Below the pieces are notes generated by a model. It did not search any database. It saw nothing but the letters and a program-made list of their open reading frames with translations, and was not told where the DNA came from. A program made the position numbers and the translations under genes. Below are positions 54,290 to 63,422 of a stretch of DNA of 64,000 bases, piece after piece. Numbering within the stretch: position 1 is the stretch's first letter; each line of letters opens with the position of its first letter. Source of the DNA: Dictyobacter alpinus (GTDB lineage: Bacteria; Chloroflexota; Ktedonobacteria; Ktedonobacterales; Ktedonobacteraceae); assembly GCF_003967575.1 (NCBI RefSeq), contig NZ_BIFT01000001.1:4340001-4404000 (forward strand), in the 5' to 3' direction.

Positions 54290-55437
54290 CTCTTCCACTT
54301 ACTCCATCTTCTCTTAAGAATTATCAGGATATGGACCTTGAGCAGTTGCGCGAGGCGTATGAGCATCTGTTGGAGAAAAATGCCTCGCTTGAGATGCGCA
54401 TTGCGAAGAGCGAGGAGCGCCGGCGCGCTTTTATGCATATCCTTGGCGATCTCAATATGGTCAATCATAAGTTGAATGATCAGCGTAAGGCGATGATCCA
54501 TATTCTGGCGGATTATGAACATGATCGCAGCCGCCTGGCGAAACAGACTGAGCGATTGGATAATTCACGGCGGGCCCTGATGCATATTTTGCAGGATGCT
54601 CACCAGTCAAATTTGCGCCTGGAGAATAGCCGTAAGGCGATGATTCATATTATGAGCGATCTGAAGGAGACTTCAGGTGAGGTGCAGCGGCGTGAATTGG
54701 AGCTGCGTGAAAAGCAGGAACAATTGGTGCAGGCGGGGAAGCTGGCTACGTTGGGTGAACTGACGACTGGTGTAGCTCATGAGCTAAATAATCCTTTAAA
54801 CAATATTGGTTTGTTTGTGGGAAACGCAATTGACCTGATCGAGCTGGGTATGGCTGATACAGATCCTGAGCGCATTCTCCAGGAACTACACAATGCTATG
54901 CAGCAGGTGCGAAAGGCAACTGAGATTATCTCGCACCTGCGCACCTTTGGGCGCGCAGCTTCGGTGAGTCGTGAGCCGGTAGTGCTGACTGAGGTCATTG
55001 AGAACTCGATCTCATTGATGCAGGAACAATTACGTCTCCGCCAGATTGAGGTCAAGATAAATTTTCCCGACCAGGATGTGGTAGTCATCGGGAATGCGAT
55101 CCAACTAGAGCAGGTCTTTATTAATCTCTTGACTAATGCACGCGACGCCTTGAACGAGGTGTCCTATAAGCTGATTTCGATTGATTGTATCATTGAAGAT
55201 AAGATGGTGCTCATCAATATTCGTGACACCGGTCCTGGTATACCTGAAGGCTTAGAGCAGCGCATATTCGATCCATTTTTCACGACCAAGGATGTTGGCG
55301 CCGGTACTGGATTGGGCCTATCAATTACCTATGGCATTATCAAAGAACATCAGGGAACCATCATGGTCGATAATCGCCCTGGTGAAGGCGCCACATTTTT
55401 GATCCAATTACCTTTTGATGTACATGACAGCGAGTAA
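54280..55437 (+). CDS. Cytoplasmic histidine kinase
   Basis: 385 residues, no membrane helix. N-terminal 150 residues are a coiled coil with repeats of RKAMIHI and RRALMHI (IL/SDL). The H-box GVAHELNNPLNN has H167. HATPase boxes: N (NLLTNARDAL), G1 (RDTGPGIPE), G2 (AGTGLGLSIT). The coiled coil probably pairs with that of the PAS protein. Autophosphorylates and likely passes phosphate to the receiver of the next gene. Confidence 0.92.
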   Translation: MDVTLPLTPSSLKNYQDMDLEQLREAYEHLLEKNASLEMRIAKSEERRRAFMHILGDLNMVNHKLNDQRKAMIHILADYEHDRSRLAKQTERLDNSRRALMHILQDAHQSNLRLENSRKAMIHIMSDLKETSGEVQRRELELREKQEQLVQAGKLATLGELTTGVAHELNNPLNNIGLFVGNAIDLIELGMADTDPERILQELHNAMQQVRKATEIISHLRTFGRAASVSREPVVLTEVIENSISLMQEQLRLRQIEVKINFPDQDVVVIGNAIQLEQVFINLLTNARDALNEVSYKLISIDCIIEDKMVLINIRDTGPGIPEGLEQRIFDPFFTTKDVGAGTGLGLSITYGIIKEHQGTIMVDNRPGEGATFLIQLPFDVHDSE

Positions 55438-55445
55438 TTTACAGT

Positions 55446-56654
55446 ATGACCGAAGCATATATTCTTATCGTTGATGATGATACTGCTTTGTTGCAGGCAC
55501 TGCCCCAGGCGCTCTACCTGCGTATGTCTGGCTGCAAAGTAGATACATCGGATACCGCGGCTGATGCGCTGGAGCTGATTAAGGCCAATGATTATGATGC
55601 CATTGTCAGTGACATTAAGATGCCTGGCATGGATGGTCTGACGCTGTTATCAAAAATTCAAGAACTTCGACCAGACATCCCTACGTTATTGATTACCGGC
55701 CATGGAGATCACAATCTTGCTATCCAGGCATTGCGTGGTGGTGCCTATGATTTTATTCAAAAGCCGATTGATCGCGAGTATTTTGTGGCGGCCCTGCGGC
55801 GTGCCACGCAGACGCGTCAGTTACGTCGTCAGGTCACGCAGCAGCAGCAGGCGCTAGAGCAGCACGCCAGATCGCTGGAAATGACGGTTTTGGAGCGTAC
55901 CAAAGAACTGGTCAAGGCCAATGCAGCGAAAGACGAGTTTATCAGTATGGCCTCCCATGAGTTGCGTACACCCCTGGCCAGCCTGAAAGGCATGACACAA
56001 TTGTTGCATCGCCGATTGATCCGTTCCAAATCTCCCGAAGTACCTAGCCTGGTCAGTATGGAGAACTCGATTCGCCGTATTGAGGTTCTGGTCAATGATC
56101 TTCTGAATATTTCATCAATTGAAATGGGCTTGTTTGATCTGCATCGTCAGAAATGCGATATTGTTGACCTGATCCAGAGCCTTGTCGATGAATATGTCTT
56201 TGGCACTAACCCCCATCCAGTCATCCACACCTACCTACCACCCGAGCCGATTGAAGCTGAGGTTGATATTGAACGACTGGGGCAGGTGGTTATCAATCTT
56301 CTCTCAAATGCACGCAAATACTCTAAAGTCGGTTCGCCGATTGAAGTTATTTTGCAGAAGCAGGAACAAACCTATTGCCTGATTATCAAAGACGTTGGTG
56401 TGGGCATTCCAGCGAATGAACTGCCCATGATTTTTGATCGCTTCTACCGTGTGCCTGGCAACGATGTCCAGACCGGCTCCAGTACCGGCTTTGGGCTGGG
56501 ACTCTATATCTCTAAACAGATCGTCGAAAGCCATGGCGGCCGTATCGAAGTTGAAAGTGTTCCCAAACAGGGGAGCTCCTTCTCGCTTATCCTTCCCTTA
56601 CCCATCATCGCTGCGCCAACCGATAGCAGCACCATCCACACCACTACTCCCTGA
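55446..56654 (+). CDS. Hybrid protein: receiver domain plus histidine kinase
   Basis: 402 residues, an unusual receiver-first order. REC domain 4-120 with phosphoacceptor D56 in SDIKMPGMDGL and the K in IQKPIDREY. A coiled coil follows, then the H-box SMASHELRTPLASLKG (H171) and the HATPase with DVGVGIPANELPMIFDRFYR and FGLGLYISKQI. It starts 8 bp after the kinase gene. Lacks a DNA-binding domain, so the final output must be encoded elsewhere. Confidence 0.92.
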   Translation: MTEAYILIVDDDTALLQALPQALYLRMSGCKVDTSDTAADALELIKANDYDAIVSDIKMPGMDGLTLLSKIQELRPDIPTLLITGHGDHNLAIQALRGGAYDFIQKPIDREYFVAALRRATQTRQLRRQVTQQQQALEQHARSLEMTVLERTKELVKANAAKDEFISMASHELRTPLASLKGMTQLLHRRLIRSKSPEVPSLVSMENSIRRIEVLVNDLLNISSIEMGLFDLHRQKCDIVDLIQSLVDEYVFGTNPHPVIHTYLPPEPIEAEVDIERLGQVVINLLSNARKYSKVGSPIEVILQKQEQTYCLIIKDVGVGIPANELPMIFDRFYRVPGNDVQTGSSTGFGLGLYISKQIVESHGGRIEVESVPKQGSSFSLILPLPIIAAPTDSSTIHTTTP

Positions 56655-56705
56655 ATACGAATAGTAGCTAATACACGAGCGACATTAGCTACTATTCGTA
56701 TTCAG
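56651..56705. terminator. Bidirectional terminator, 22-bp stem
   Basis: ctgaatacgaatagtagcta and its perfect complement around an 11-nt loop lie between convergent genes; the arms begin at the TGA of the hybrid kinase. Confidence 0.85.
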
Positions 56706-56711
56706 ACGAGC

Positions 56712-58352
56712 TTATGGTGCCATGGTTGTGGGTTCCAGCTCGTGTATCTCTCCGCCGAAGCGCTGTATAAACCAGCGATCATGTGAGATCACAATCACGG
56801 GTCCTGCGAAGTTCTGGATTGCCGTCTCAAAGGCTTCAAGCACATTCAGGCTGATATAGTTGGTTGGCTCGTCGAGGAGTAGTACATTGGGTCTGGCCGC
56901 CAGCAGGCGGGCTAGCTCCAGCTTTCGCCGTTGTCCAATACTGAGTTGTCCGGCTTTTTTCTGCATATCCTCCAGGCGAAAAAGGCCGTATCCCAGCAGC
57001 CGCCCAATCAGCTCACCTTCAAAGCCAATCAGCCCATACTTATAATTCTCAATCACCGTCTTTTCCAGGTCCAGCGACTCTGGATCTTGTGCCAGGTAGC
57101 CCAGGCGTACCCCTTCCACAATCTGGATCCTACCACTATCAGGCTCGATCTCCCCCATGATCATGCGCAACAGAGTGGTCTTACCCGTTCCGTTAGGACC
57201 TGTCAACAGGATGCGCGCCCCGGATCCCAGGATCATGTCCAGATTATCGATGAGTTTGCGCTCTCCAAAGCTTTTACTGACTTTCTCCAGCCTGATAACA
57301 CTGTCAGATTGGATCTGTTCGGTCTGGAAATGCGAGTTGACTGGTAACAGCTCCGGTGGTTTGGGAATAGGATCGGCTTCGATGCGCTCCAACTGTACCT
57401 GTGCGGCCCGCACGTTGCGAGCCACGGCACTCTGGACGTTTTGATTAAAGAAGTAGCGCGCGAATTTGTCATTGTCCCTGGGCGCACGATAGGTGTGGCC
57501 TACCTGGCGACCACTGACCTTGATCCTTTTGTGGAGTTCTTTTATCTCTTCTTGTTGTTGCTCATATGCTTCCTCCCAGCGCTTGCGTTCGGCCTGCTTG
57601 GCTTCTACATAGGCATCATAATTGCCATGATAGATGTGTAGCTGATGGCTATGTTCGTCGAGCTCAAAGATGGCGTTGACCGTTTTGTTCAGGAATTGTC
57701 GATCATGCGATACCATCACGATCGCACCTCGATACGAGGCCAGATACTGTTCCAGCCATTCCATTGTAGCGAAGTCTAGATGGTTTGTTGGCTCATCCAG
57801 GAACAGCAGATCTGGTGAGCGTAGAAGCAAGGTGGCCAATCCCACGCGCTCTTTCTCTCCACCTGACAGCGTTTCAACTACGCGTGTACGTGGCAGATAG
57901 CTCAGACGCAGGCCATCCATAATCATATCGATTTTGTGATCCAGATCATAGCCGCCGCGATCCTGAAAACGCGTCGAGATGGTTGTGTACTCTTCCATTA
58001 AACTGGTCAACTGTTCGCCCTCAGCCCTGGCCATTGCAGCCTCCAGCGCATGCATCTGCTCCTCAAGCTGCTTAAGATTGCCGACCGATTCCAGAATCAG
58101 ATCCTGAATCGTCTGACCATAAAAGTTGGGTGTTGTCTGGGGTAGATAACCAAACTCGGCACCCGGCCCATACGTAATCGTGCCACTATCAAACTCCTCC
58201 TGACCCACCAGGAGCCGTAGCAGCGTGGATTTGCCGACACCATTTGGTCCGACTATGCCGATACGATCGCTCGCATTAATCACAAAAGAGATATCATGCA
58301 GGATGGTATGTATACCGTAGCTTTTTGTTAGCTCTTTACTGTTTAATAACAT
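56712..58352 (-). CDS. ABC-F ATPase (ribosome-associated type)
   Basis: 546 residues, two ABC domains in one chain and no membrane part. Walker A: GPNGVGKST and GPNGTGKTT. Signatures: LSGGEKERV and LSIGQRRKLEL. Walker B: LLFLDEPTNHLD and VLLLDEPTNYIS. The inter-domain linker (residues 240-320) is highly charged, as in proteins that reach the ribosome P-site. It could be a housekeeping translation factor or an antibiotic-protection protein. The long leader upstream favours inducible expression. Confidence 0.92.
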   Translation of the reverse strand: MLLNSKELTKSYGIHTILHDISFVINASDRIGIVGPNGVGKSTLLRLLVGQEEFDSGTITYGPGAEFGYLPQTTPNFYGQTIQDLILESVGNLKQLEEQMHALEAAMARAEGEQLTSLMEEYTTISTRFQDRGGYDLDHKIDMIMDGLRLSYLPRTRVVETLSGGEKERVGLATLLLRSPDLLFLDEPTNHLDFATMEWLEQYLASYRGAIVMVSHDRQFLNKTVNAIFELDEHSHQLHIYHGNYDAYVEAKQAERKRWEEAYEQQQEEIKELHKRIKVSGRQVGHTYRAPRDNDKFARYFFNQNVQSAVARNVRAAQVQLERIEADPIPKPPELLPVNSHFQTEQIQSDSVIRLEKVSKSFGERKLIDNLDMILGSGARILLTGPNGTGKTTLLRMIMGEIEPDSGRIQIVEGVRLGYLAQDPESLDLEKTVIENYKYGLIGFEGELIGRLLGYGLFRLEDMQKKAGQLSIGQRRKLELARLLAARPNVLLLDEPTNYISLNVLEAFETAIQNFAGPVIVISHDRWFIQRFGGEIHELEPTTMAP

Positions 58353-58713
58353 AAAGTGAGCACCTCGCTTCTACCTGTATATGACAAGCGGAACAGGAAG
58401 TACCGCAGTCATCAAAAGAAATTATGGTGGCTGTGCTCATGTATGTGAACTGTATAGTCATGGTGCCAGGTAACACCAATAGCTACTCTATAGCAGGCAA
58501 AAAGAGATTGCTGAAAAACAGAAATGTCAGAAACATGAGCACAGAATGGGGGGGTAGCATTGAAGAAATGAGAACACCAAAAACACTCTATTTATAGTGA
58601 GTAATTTGTGGTGTTGTGCTACCGAATGTTTGTGTTGCTCATGTTACAAGTAAAAATCTCCTTGGGGAAAAAACGTATATATAAAGTATACTTAAGAGCT
58701 AATGAAAAGTCAA
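58353..58713 (-). promoter_or_regulatory. Promoter and ~325-nt leader of the ABC-F gene
   Basis: On the minus strand TTGACT (58713-58708), 17 bp, TATACT (58690-58685). Between the start point (about 58678) and the ATG are a possible seven-codon uORF (MSNTNIR, from 58642, with AAGGAG upstream at a long distance), a stem with aacacca/tggtgtt, and a long-range pair ctgtgctcatg (58431-58442 region) with catgagcacag (58534-58544 region). This is the layout of ribosome-mediated attenuation leaders known for ABC-F resistance genes. Confidence 0.6.
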
Positions 58714-58777
58714 GGCAAATGACACCCTGACACCCTTAAGTGCCATTCATTTTTTTGCAGCGGCGGACCCCTAAGAA

Positions 58778-58823
58778 AAAGCAACGTAGCTGTGACCGCC
58801 GAGGGTCACAGCTACGTTGCTTT
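58778..58823 (-). terminator. Terminator of the VWA operon
   Basis: aaagcaacgtagctgtgacc and its perfect complement (20 bp) around a 6-nt loop, with TTTTTC on the minus strand, 17 bp past the VWA stop. Confidence 0.9.
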
Positions 58824-58839
58824 GCTTGTTTGTCTGGCG

Positions 58840-60006
58840 TTATTGTTCGGCGCGGGTGGCGACGATCTCGTTGCTGGCGGCCCATAGATTGAGGTCCTGG
58901 CGTTGGATCGCGGCTGCCATCAGATCTGGGAAGAGCTCTGGTGTGCAGGCGAACGATGGGATGCCCAGTTGCGCCAGCGCGGCGGCATGCCGTTTGTCGT
59001 AGGATGGCGCGCCTTTATCGCTCAGGGCGAGCAGGCAGACTACCTGGACACCCGAACTGGCCAGTTCAGCGGCCCTCCGTAGCATCCCCTGGCTATTTCC
59101 GCCTTCATAGAGATCGGTGATCAGTACCAGGATGGTTTGCGCCGGTCGGGTGATGATTTGCTGGCAGTAGGTGAGTGCCCGGTTGATATCGGTTCCTCCG
59201 CCAAGTTGTGTTCCAAACAAAAGATCGACAGGATCTTGCAGGTCGTCAGTGAGATCTACGACGGCCGTGTCAAAGACGACCATACGTGTGCTGACAGCTT
59301 TCAGCGTGGCTAATACCGCTCCAAAGATGCCGGCATAGACTACGGACGAGGCCATGGAGCCGCTCTGATCGACGCAGAGGACGATATCACGCAGCGATGA
59401 ACGCTTATGTCCATGTCCCACCAATCGTTCGGCGATAATCGTGCGCTTCTCTGGCAGGTAGTTCTTGAGATTGAGGCGAATGGTGCGATCCCAATCGATC
59501 TCATTCTGTCTGGGCCGGTAGTTACGGGTGGCTCGATTCAAGCTGCCGCGCACAGCTTGTAGCAACGGTTGCGCCAGTTTGCGTTCCAGTTCCTCGACGA
59601 CTTTGCGTACAACCATGCGTGCCGTATCTTTGGTTTTCTCAGGGATGACCCGGCTCAAGGTGAGCAGTGAAGCCACAAGATGGACATCTGCTTCGACCTG
59701 TTCCAACATTTCTGGTTCCATCAACATCTGGGTCAGGTTTAAGCGCTGCAAAGCGTCTTGTTGCATGACGCGTACGGTTGAGGTTGGGAAGTAGCTACGA
59801 ATATCACCAAGCCAGCGACTGACATTCGGCGCTGAACTTCCGAGGCCGCCTGTACGCTCATTATCGTAGAGCGCCTCAAGTACCTGATCCATACCAAGAT
59901 CCTGCCCCTCTAGCGCGCTGATCTCGACCTCACTGCCCTGATCGGCGTCTTGTTTGCCTAAAATCAGTCGCCAGCGGCGCAGCCGTTCTTTTTCATCAAT
60001 GGCCAT
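58840..60006 (-). CDS. VWA-domain protein of the MoxR cluster
   Basis: 388 residues. The C-terminal half is a von Willebrand A domain with an intact MIDAS: VLCVDQSGSMASS (DxSxS), GGTDINRAL (T) and LITDLYEGG (D). The N-terminal half is helical. Last gene of the cluster; it overlaps the DUF5682 gene by 11 nt. In MoxR/VWA pairs the ATPase remodels a client with the VWA protein as metal-dependent adaptor. Confidence 0.9.
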   Translation of the reverse strand: MAIDEKERLRRWRLILGKQDADQGSEVEISALEGQDLGMDQVLEALYDNERTGGLGSSAPNVSRWLGDIRSYFPTSTVRVMQQDALQRLNLTQMLMEPEMLEQVEADVHLVASLLTLSRVIPEKTKDTARMVVRKVVEELERKLAQPLLQAVRGSLNRATRNYRPRQNEIDWDRTIRLNLKNYLPEKRTIIAERLVGHGHKRSSLRDIVLCVDQSGSMASSVVYAGIFGAVLATLKAVSTRMVVFDTAVVDLTDDLQDPVDLLFGTQLGGGTDINRALTYCQQIITRPAQTILVLITDLYEGGNSQGMLRRAAELASSGVQVVCLLALSDKGAPSYDKRHAAALAQLGIPSFACTPELFPDLMAAAIQRQDLNLWAASNEIVATRAEQ

Positions 60007-62305
60007 GAGTAACTCCTATCAGTTGTGCCAGTACGGGTAATACATGGGCGGCGTTCTCGGTATCGATGTTAGCGGCCTGTATACCAGCATCTGGTTGAGC
60101 CTGTTTGGGCTGATGCAACTGTTTGACTTTTTCTCCCATATGTCGGCGCTCTGGTGGCTGGAAATTTGCGAATGCGCGGCGCAGGATGGGGAGTAGTTGA
60201 ATAAAGTTGTCTGGACTCAGCTGGCTTAACCAGGCATCCAGTACATTCCAGAGTTCGTCTTGATGCAGGATCAGTAGTCCGCTACCGCGTAAGACACCTT
60301 CAACCCAGGCGGCAGCCTGGAGAATTGGAGCACCGGGGGATAGAGCCAGACGTACAAAGCGCTGCATCTCATCCTCGCCCAGTGCCTGTTGATCTAGCAG
60401 CAAGCGACAGCAACGACCTCGGATTAATCCATGGATAGTATCGCGTTGCGCCAGATTCTTTAATGTCTGCTGCCAGATTTGTCGCTGCTCTGGCCAGGCC
60501 AATAACTGCAGACTCTCCTGTACATTCTCGATACTTTTAAGCATGGCCTGAGCCGCGTCATCGTCTAGTGAGGAACAGGCTCCGGGGAGTCCGATGACAC
60601 TGCGCTCAAACAAACTCTCGATGATCGGGATGACTCGCTCGGCTTTGGTCTGGCGCACATCGCCGTAGCGGGCTACACGGGCCAGCGGTGGCAAGGCATC
60701 CATCAAGTGGCGTACATCGGATGAAACGGCGGCGCGCTGCTGTAGCTCACCGAGCAACTGCTCGATCGCTTCTGGCAGCTCTGCCAGTACGACCTGCTGT
60801 AAGAGTTCCGTGAGCGGTGGTAGCTCAGTCTGCTTTTTAGCAGTCGCGTAAGCATAATGGCTGGCGGCGGCCTCGACCGTGTTGCCCCAGACATTGGCCT
60901 CGATCACTGCCACGGGAAAACTGACCTTCCATTTGAGCTGCCAGTTTTCATGAAACGTGCCAGACTTGCCTCGTACATGTTCCTGTTTTCCCCAGGGAAT
61001 GGAGAGTAACTGCAGGCGATGCAATAATTGACTGCGGGCACGGTCAGTCTCTTTACGCAGGTCAAGCTCTAATTTTGTTTTTTCAATTGATGGCTTCATG
61101 CGCAGCCGGCGCTGTAGCGTCTCCAGATCCTGTTGCAGTGGGACGGTTGGCGCTTCTTTGGGAACCTCTCCCAGCTTTTCACCGATCTCTAGCTGCTCAC
61201 GAATCAACTGCATTGGCGCTATCTCTCCGTGGCAGAGCACCGTCAAAATGGCTTCGCTATGCTCCTCGAGTCCTGGCTGTGACATATCACGCATCGCCGC
61301 CAGCGCTTCCGTCAGACGTACCGCCTCGATCACGCTGGCCGATGAGGCATCCAGCCCCTGTTCGCGCAAGAGATGGGCTGCCCTGGTGATCCAGTGTGTC
61401 GTCATGTTCTTTGGTGAGTTCCACAGATGCGCATACCAGCCTGGAGCCGGCATGCCCGCCCCATAGCCGCTACGTGAAGAGAGTCGCGAATAGGTCCAGG
61501 GAATCCAGGTGCTCGAAACTTTGAGCTGTGGCAAGCCTTTGAGTAGTTCGCTATCGGCATTGGCGGGACCTGGCTCAACCAGAACCGGAGCATGCCAGGC
61601 CCCGCAGATGACGGCGATGCGCTGGAAGCCCTCTTTTTGCGCCGCGCGAATCGTCTGGCGCATATAGGCCTCACGCTGTTCCTCGTATTGCGCGACCTCA
61701 CTATTGCGTGGCTTGACCTCATTCCGTAGCGCCGTCATCGCCTCCAGAATCCCCTCAAAAAGGTTGACCACATTTTTACGCTGCTCGATCTGGCGTTCCC
61801 ACCACATCTCATGGTCCGCATAGCCAGCCGCCTGAGCCAGCATCGTCAAAGGATCTTCCCGTAACAGCGTCTCTTCCTCACTCTCCTGCGGTTTTTCGGC
61901 GACGACACTGTTGCGAATGCGTTTACTGCGCACCTGTTGCTTATTGGGCGCCGCTGCGTCATCGCCGTTCTCAGTGTCCGCAGCGGGTCGGGCGAACTGA
62001 AAGGCCTGTGGTAGATCCATAAAGCGTGCCGGAATCTCCACCTTATGCGCATATTTCAGTGCCTGCCATTCAGGCGAGAATTGGGTGAAAGGATAATAGA
62101 CGGCCTTCTGCGGCTGTTCCGTAGCGTAGATCAGCAGGGCCACCGGCGGCTTCATTTTGGGATCAGCCAGAAAAGGCAACACTTCTTGCGCATCCGGTGG
62201 ACCTTCGACCAGCAGGATATCTGGCTTGAGCTTCTCCAGGGCGGCGCGCAGACTACGCGCACACCCCGGACCATGATGGCGAATGCCAAAGACGTGTATA
62301 CTCAT
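59996..62305 (-). CDS. DUF5682 family protein
   Basis: 769 residues. N-terminal HVFGIRHHGPGCARSL and ILLVEGPPDAQEVL are the conserved start of DUF5682, reminiscent of TraB/ChaN-like folds. The segment RIAVICGAWHAPVL near residue 230 is another conserved block. The C-terminal 400 residues are helical. Its start is the base after the MoxR stop. Function not established; it is the likely client or effector of the MoxR/VWA pair. Confidence 0.85.
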   Translation of the reverse strand: MSIHVFGIRHHGPGCARSLRAALEKLKPDILLVEGPPDAQEVLPFLADPKMKPPVALLIYATEQPQKAVYYPFTQFSPEWQALKYAHKVEIPARFMDLPQAFQFARPAADTENGDDAAAPNKQQVRSKRIRNSVVAEKPQESEEETLLREDPLTMLAQAAGYADHEMWWERQIEQRKNVVNLFEGILEAMTALRNEVKPRNSEVAQYEEQREAYMRQTIRAAQKEGFQRIAVICGAWHAPVLVEPGPANADSELLKGLPQLKVSSTWIPWTYSRLSSRSGYGAGMPAPGWYAHLWNSPKNMTTHWITRAAHLLREQGLDASSASVIEAVRLTEALAAMRDMSQPGLEEHSEAILTVLCHGEIAPMQLIREQLEIGEKLGEVPKEAPTVPLQQDLETLQRRLRMKPSIEKTKLELDLRKETDRARSQLLHRLQLLSIPWGKQEHVRGKSGTFHENWQLKWKVSFPVAVIEANVWGNTVEAAASHYAYATAKKQTELPPLTELLQQVVLAELPEAIEQLLGELQQRAAVSSDVRHLMDALPPLARVARYGDVRQTKAERVIPIIESLFERSVIGLPGACSSLDDDAAQAMLKSIENVQESLQLLAWPEQRQIWQQTLKNLAQRDTIHGLIRGRCCRLLLDQQALGEDEMQRFVRLALSPGAPILQAAAWVEGVLRGSGLLILHQDELWNVLDAWLSQLSPDNFIQLLPILRRAFANFQPPERRHMGEKVKQLHQPKQAQPDAGIQAANIDTENAAHVLPVLAQLIGVTHGH

Positions 62306-63421
62306 CTATAATACCTCATTACAGGCGCGATACAGATCTTTCCAGTCTTCACGTTCCTTCACGACGGTTTGCAGGTATTCCAGCCAGACTACGCGATCCT
62401 GGACCGGATCCTTGACGATGGATCCGGTCAGGCCAGCAGCCAGGTCACCAGCATGGAGCTCTCCATCTCCATAATAACCGGCCATCGCCAGGCCATTGTT
62501 GATCACCGAGATGGCCTCGGCGGTCGAGAGGGTGCCGCTGGGTGATTTGAGTTTGGTTTTGCCATCCATGGTCACGCCTGAGCGCAGTTCACGGAAGATC
62601 GTAACCACCCGACGGATCTCTTCCAGGGCAGGCTTTTCAGCGGGGAGCTCCAATGCCTTACCCAGACTGGCCACGCGGCGATCCACGATCTGGATCTCTT
62701 CATCAATGCTGGCAGGCAGTGGCAGAATTACCGTATTAAAGCGGCGGGTCAGAGCGCTGGAGAGCTCGTTCACGCCTTTGTCCCGGTTATTGGCGGTGGC
62801 GATGATGTTAAAGCCTTTTTTTGCCTGGACCTCCGTATTTAATTCTGGTACTGGCAGCGTTTTTTCAGACAGGATCGTGATCAATGTGTCCTGTACTTCG
62901 CTGGGAATACGCGTCAACTCTTCAATGCGGGCCAGTTTTCCATCTTTCATCGCCTGCATCATCGGACTGACGACCAGCGCGCCCTCGGTTGGACCCTCGA
63001 CTAGCAAACGCGCATAGTTCCAGCCATAACGAATGGCGTTTTCATCGGTGCCAGCTGTACCCTGGATCAGCATCGTGGAATCGCCAGCGATAGCGGCCGC
63101 CAGATGCTCACTGACCCAGGATTTGGCGGTACCAGGTATGCCATAAAGGAGCAGGGCGCGATCAGTAGCCAGCGTCGCAATGGCGATCTCCATCAGGCGT
63201 GGATTGCCAACATATTTGGGACTGACCACAAAACCACTCTCCAACTTACCACCCATCAAGTAGGTGCGTACCGCCCATGGAGAGAGTTTCCAATTGGGAG
63301 GACGCTGACGCGTATCAACCTTGATCAGCTCGGCCAGTTCTTCCGCATATTGCTGCTCGGCGTGCTGACGTAAAATGGCCTCGATTTTTGTATCTGTTAC
63401 GGCGCTTGTTTGAGTGGTCAT
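62306..63421 (-). CDS. MoxR-type AAA+ ATPase
   Basis: 371 residues. Walker A LLYGIPGTAKSW, Walker B region LARIEELTRIPSEVQDTLI, sensor 1 GFNIIATANNRDKGVNELSSAL and an arginine finger in TRRFNTVILPLP. This is the MoxR group pattern (ANNRD). It starts one base after the DUF5691 stop and ends one base before DUF5682, so the four genes form one tight operon. Confidence 0.92.
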   Translation of the reverse strand: MTTQTSAVTDTKIEAILRQHAEQQYAEELAELIKVDTRQRPPNWKLSPWAVRTYLMGGKLESGFVVSPKYVGNPRLMEIAIATLATDRALLLYGIPGTAKSWVSEHLAAAIAGDSTMLIQGTAGTDENAIRYGWNYARLLVEGPTEGALVVSPMMQAMKDGKLARIEELTRIPSEVQDTLITILSEKTLPVPELNTEVQAKKGFNIIATANNRDKGVNELSSALTRRFNTVILPLPASIDEEIQIVDRRVASLGKALELPAEKPALEEIRRVVTIFRELRSGVTMDGKTKLKSPSGTLSTAEAISVINNGLAMAGYYGDGELHAGDLAAGLTGSIVKDPVQDRVVWLEYLQTVVKEREDWKDLYRACNEVL

Positions 63422-63422
63422 A

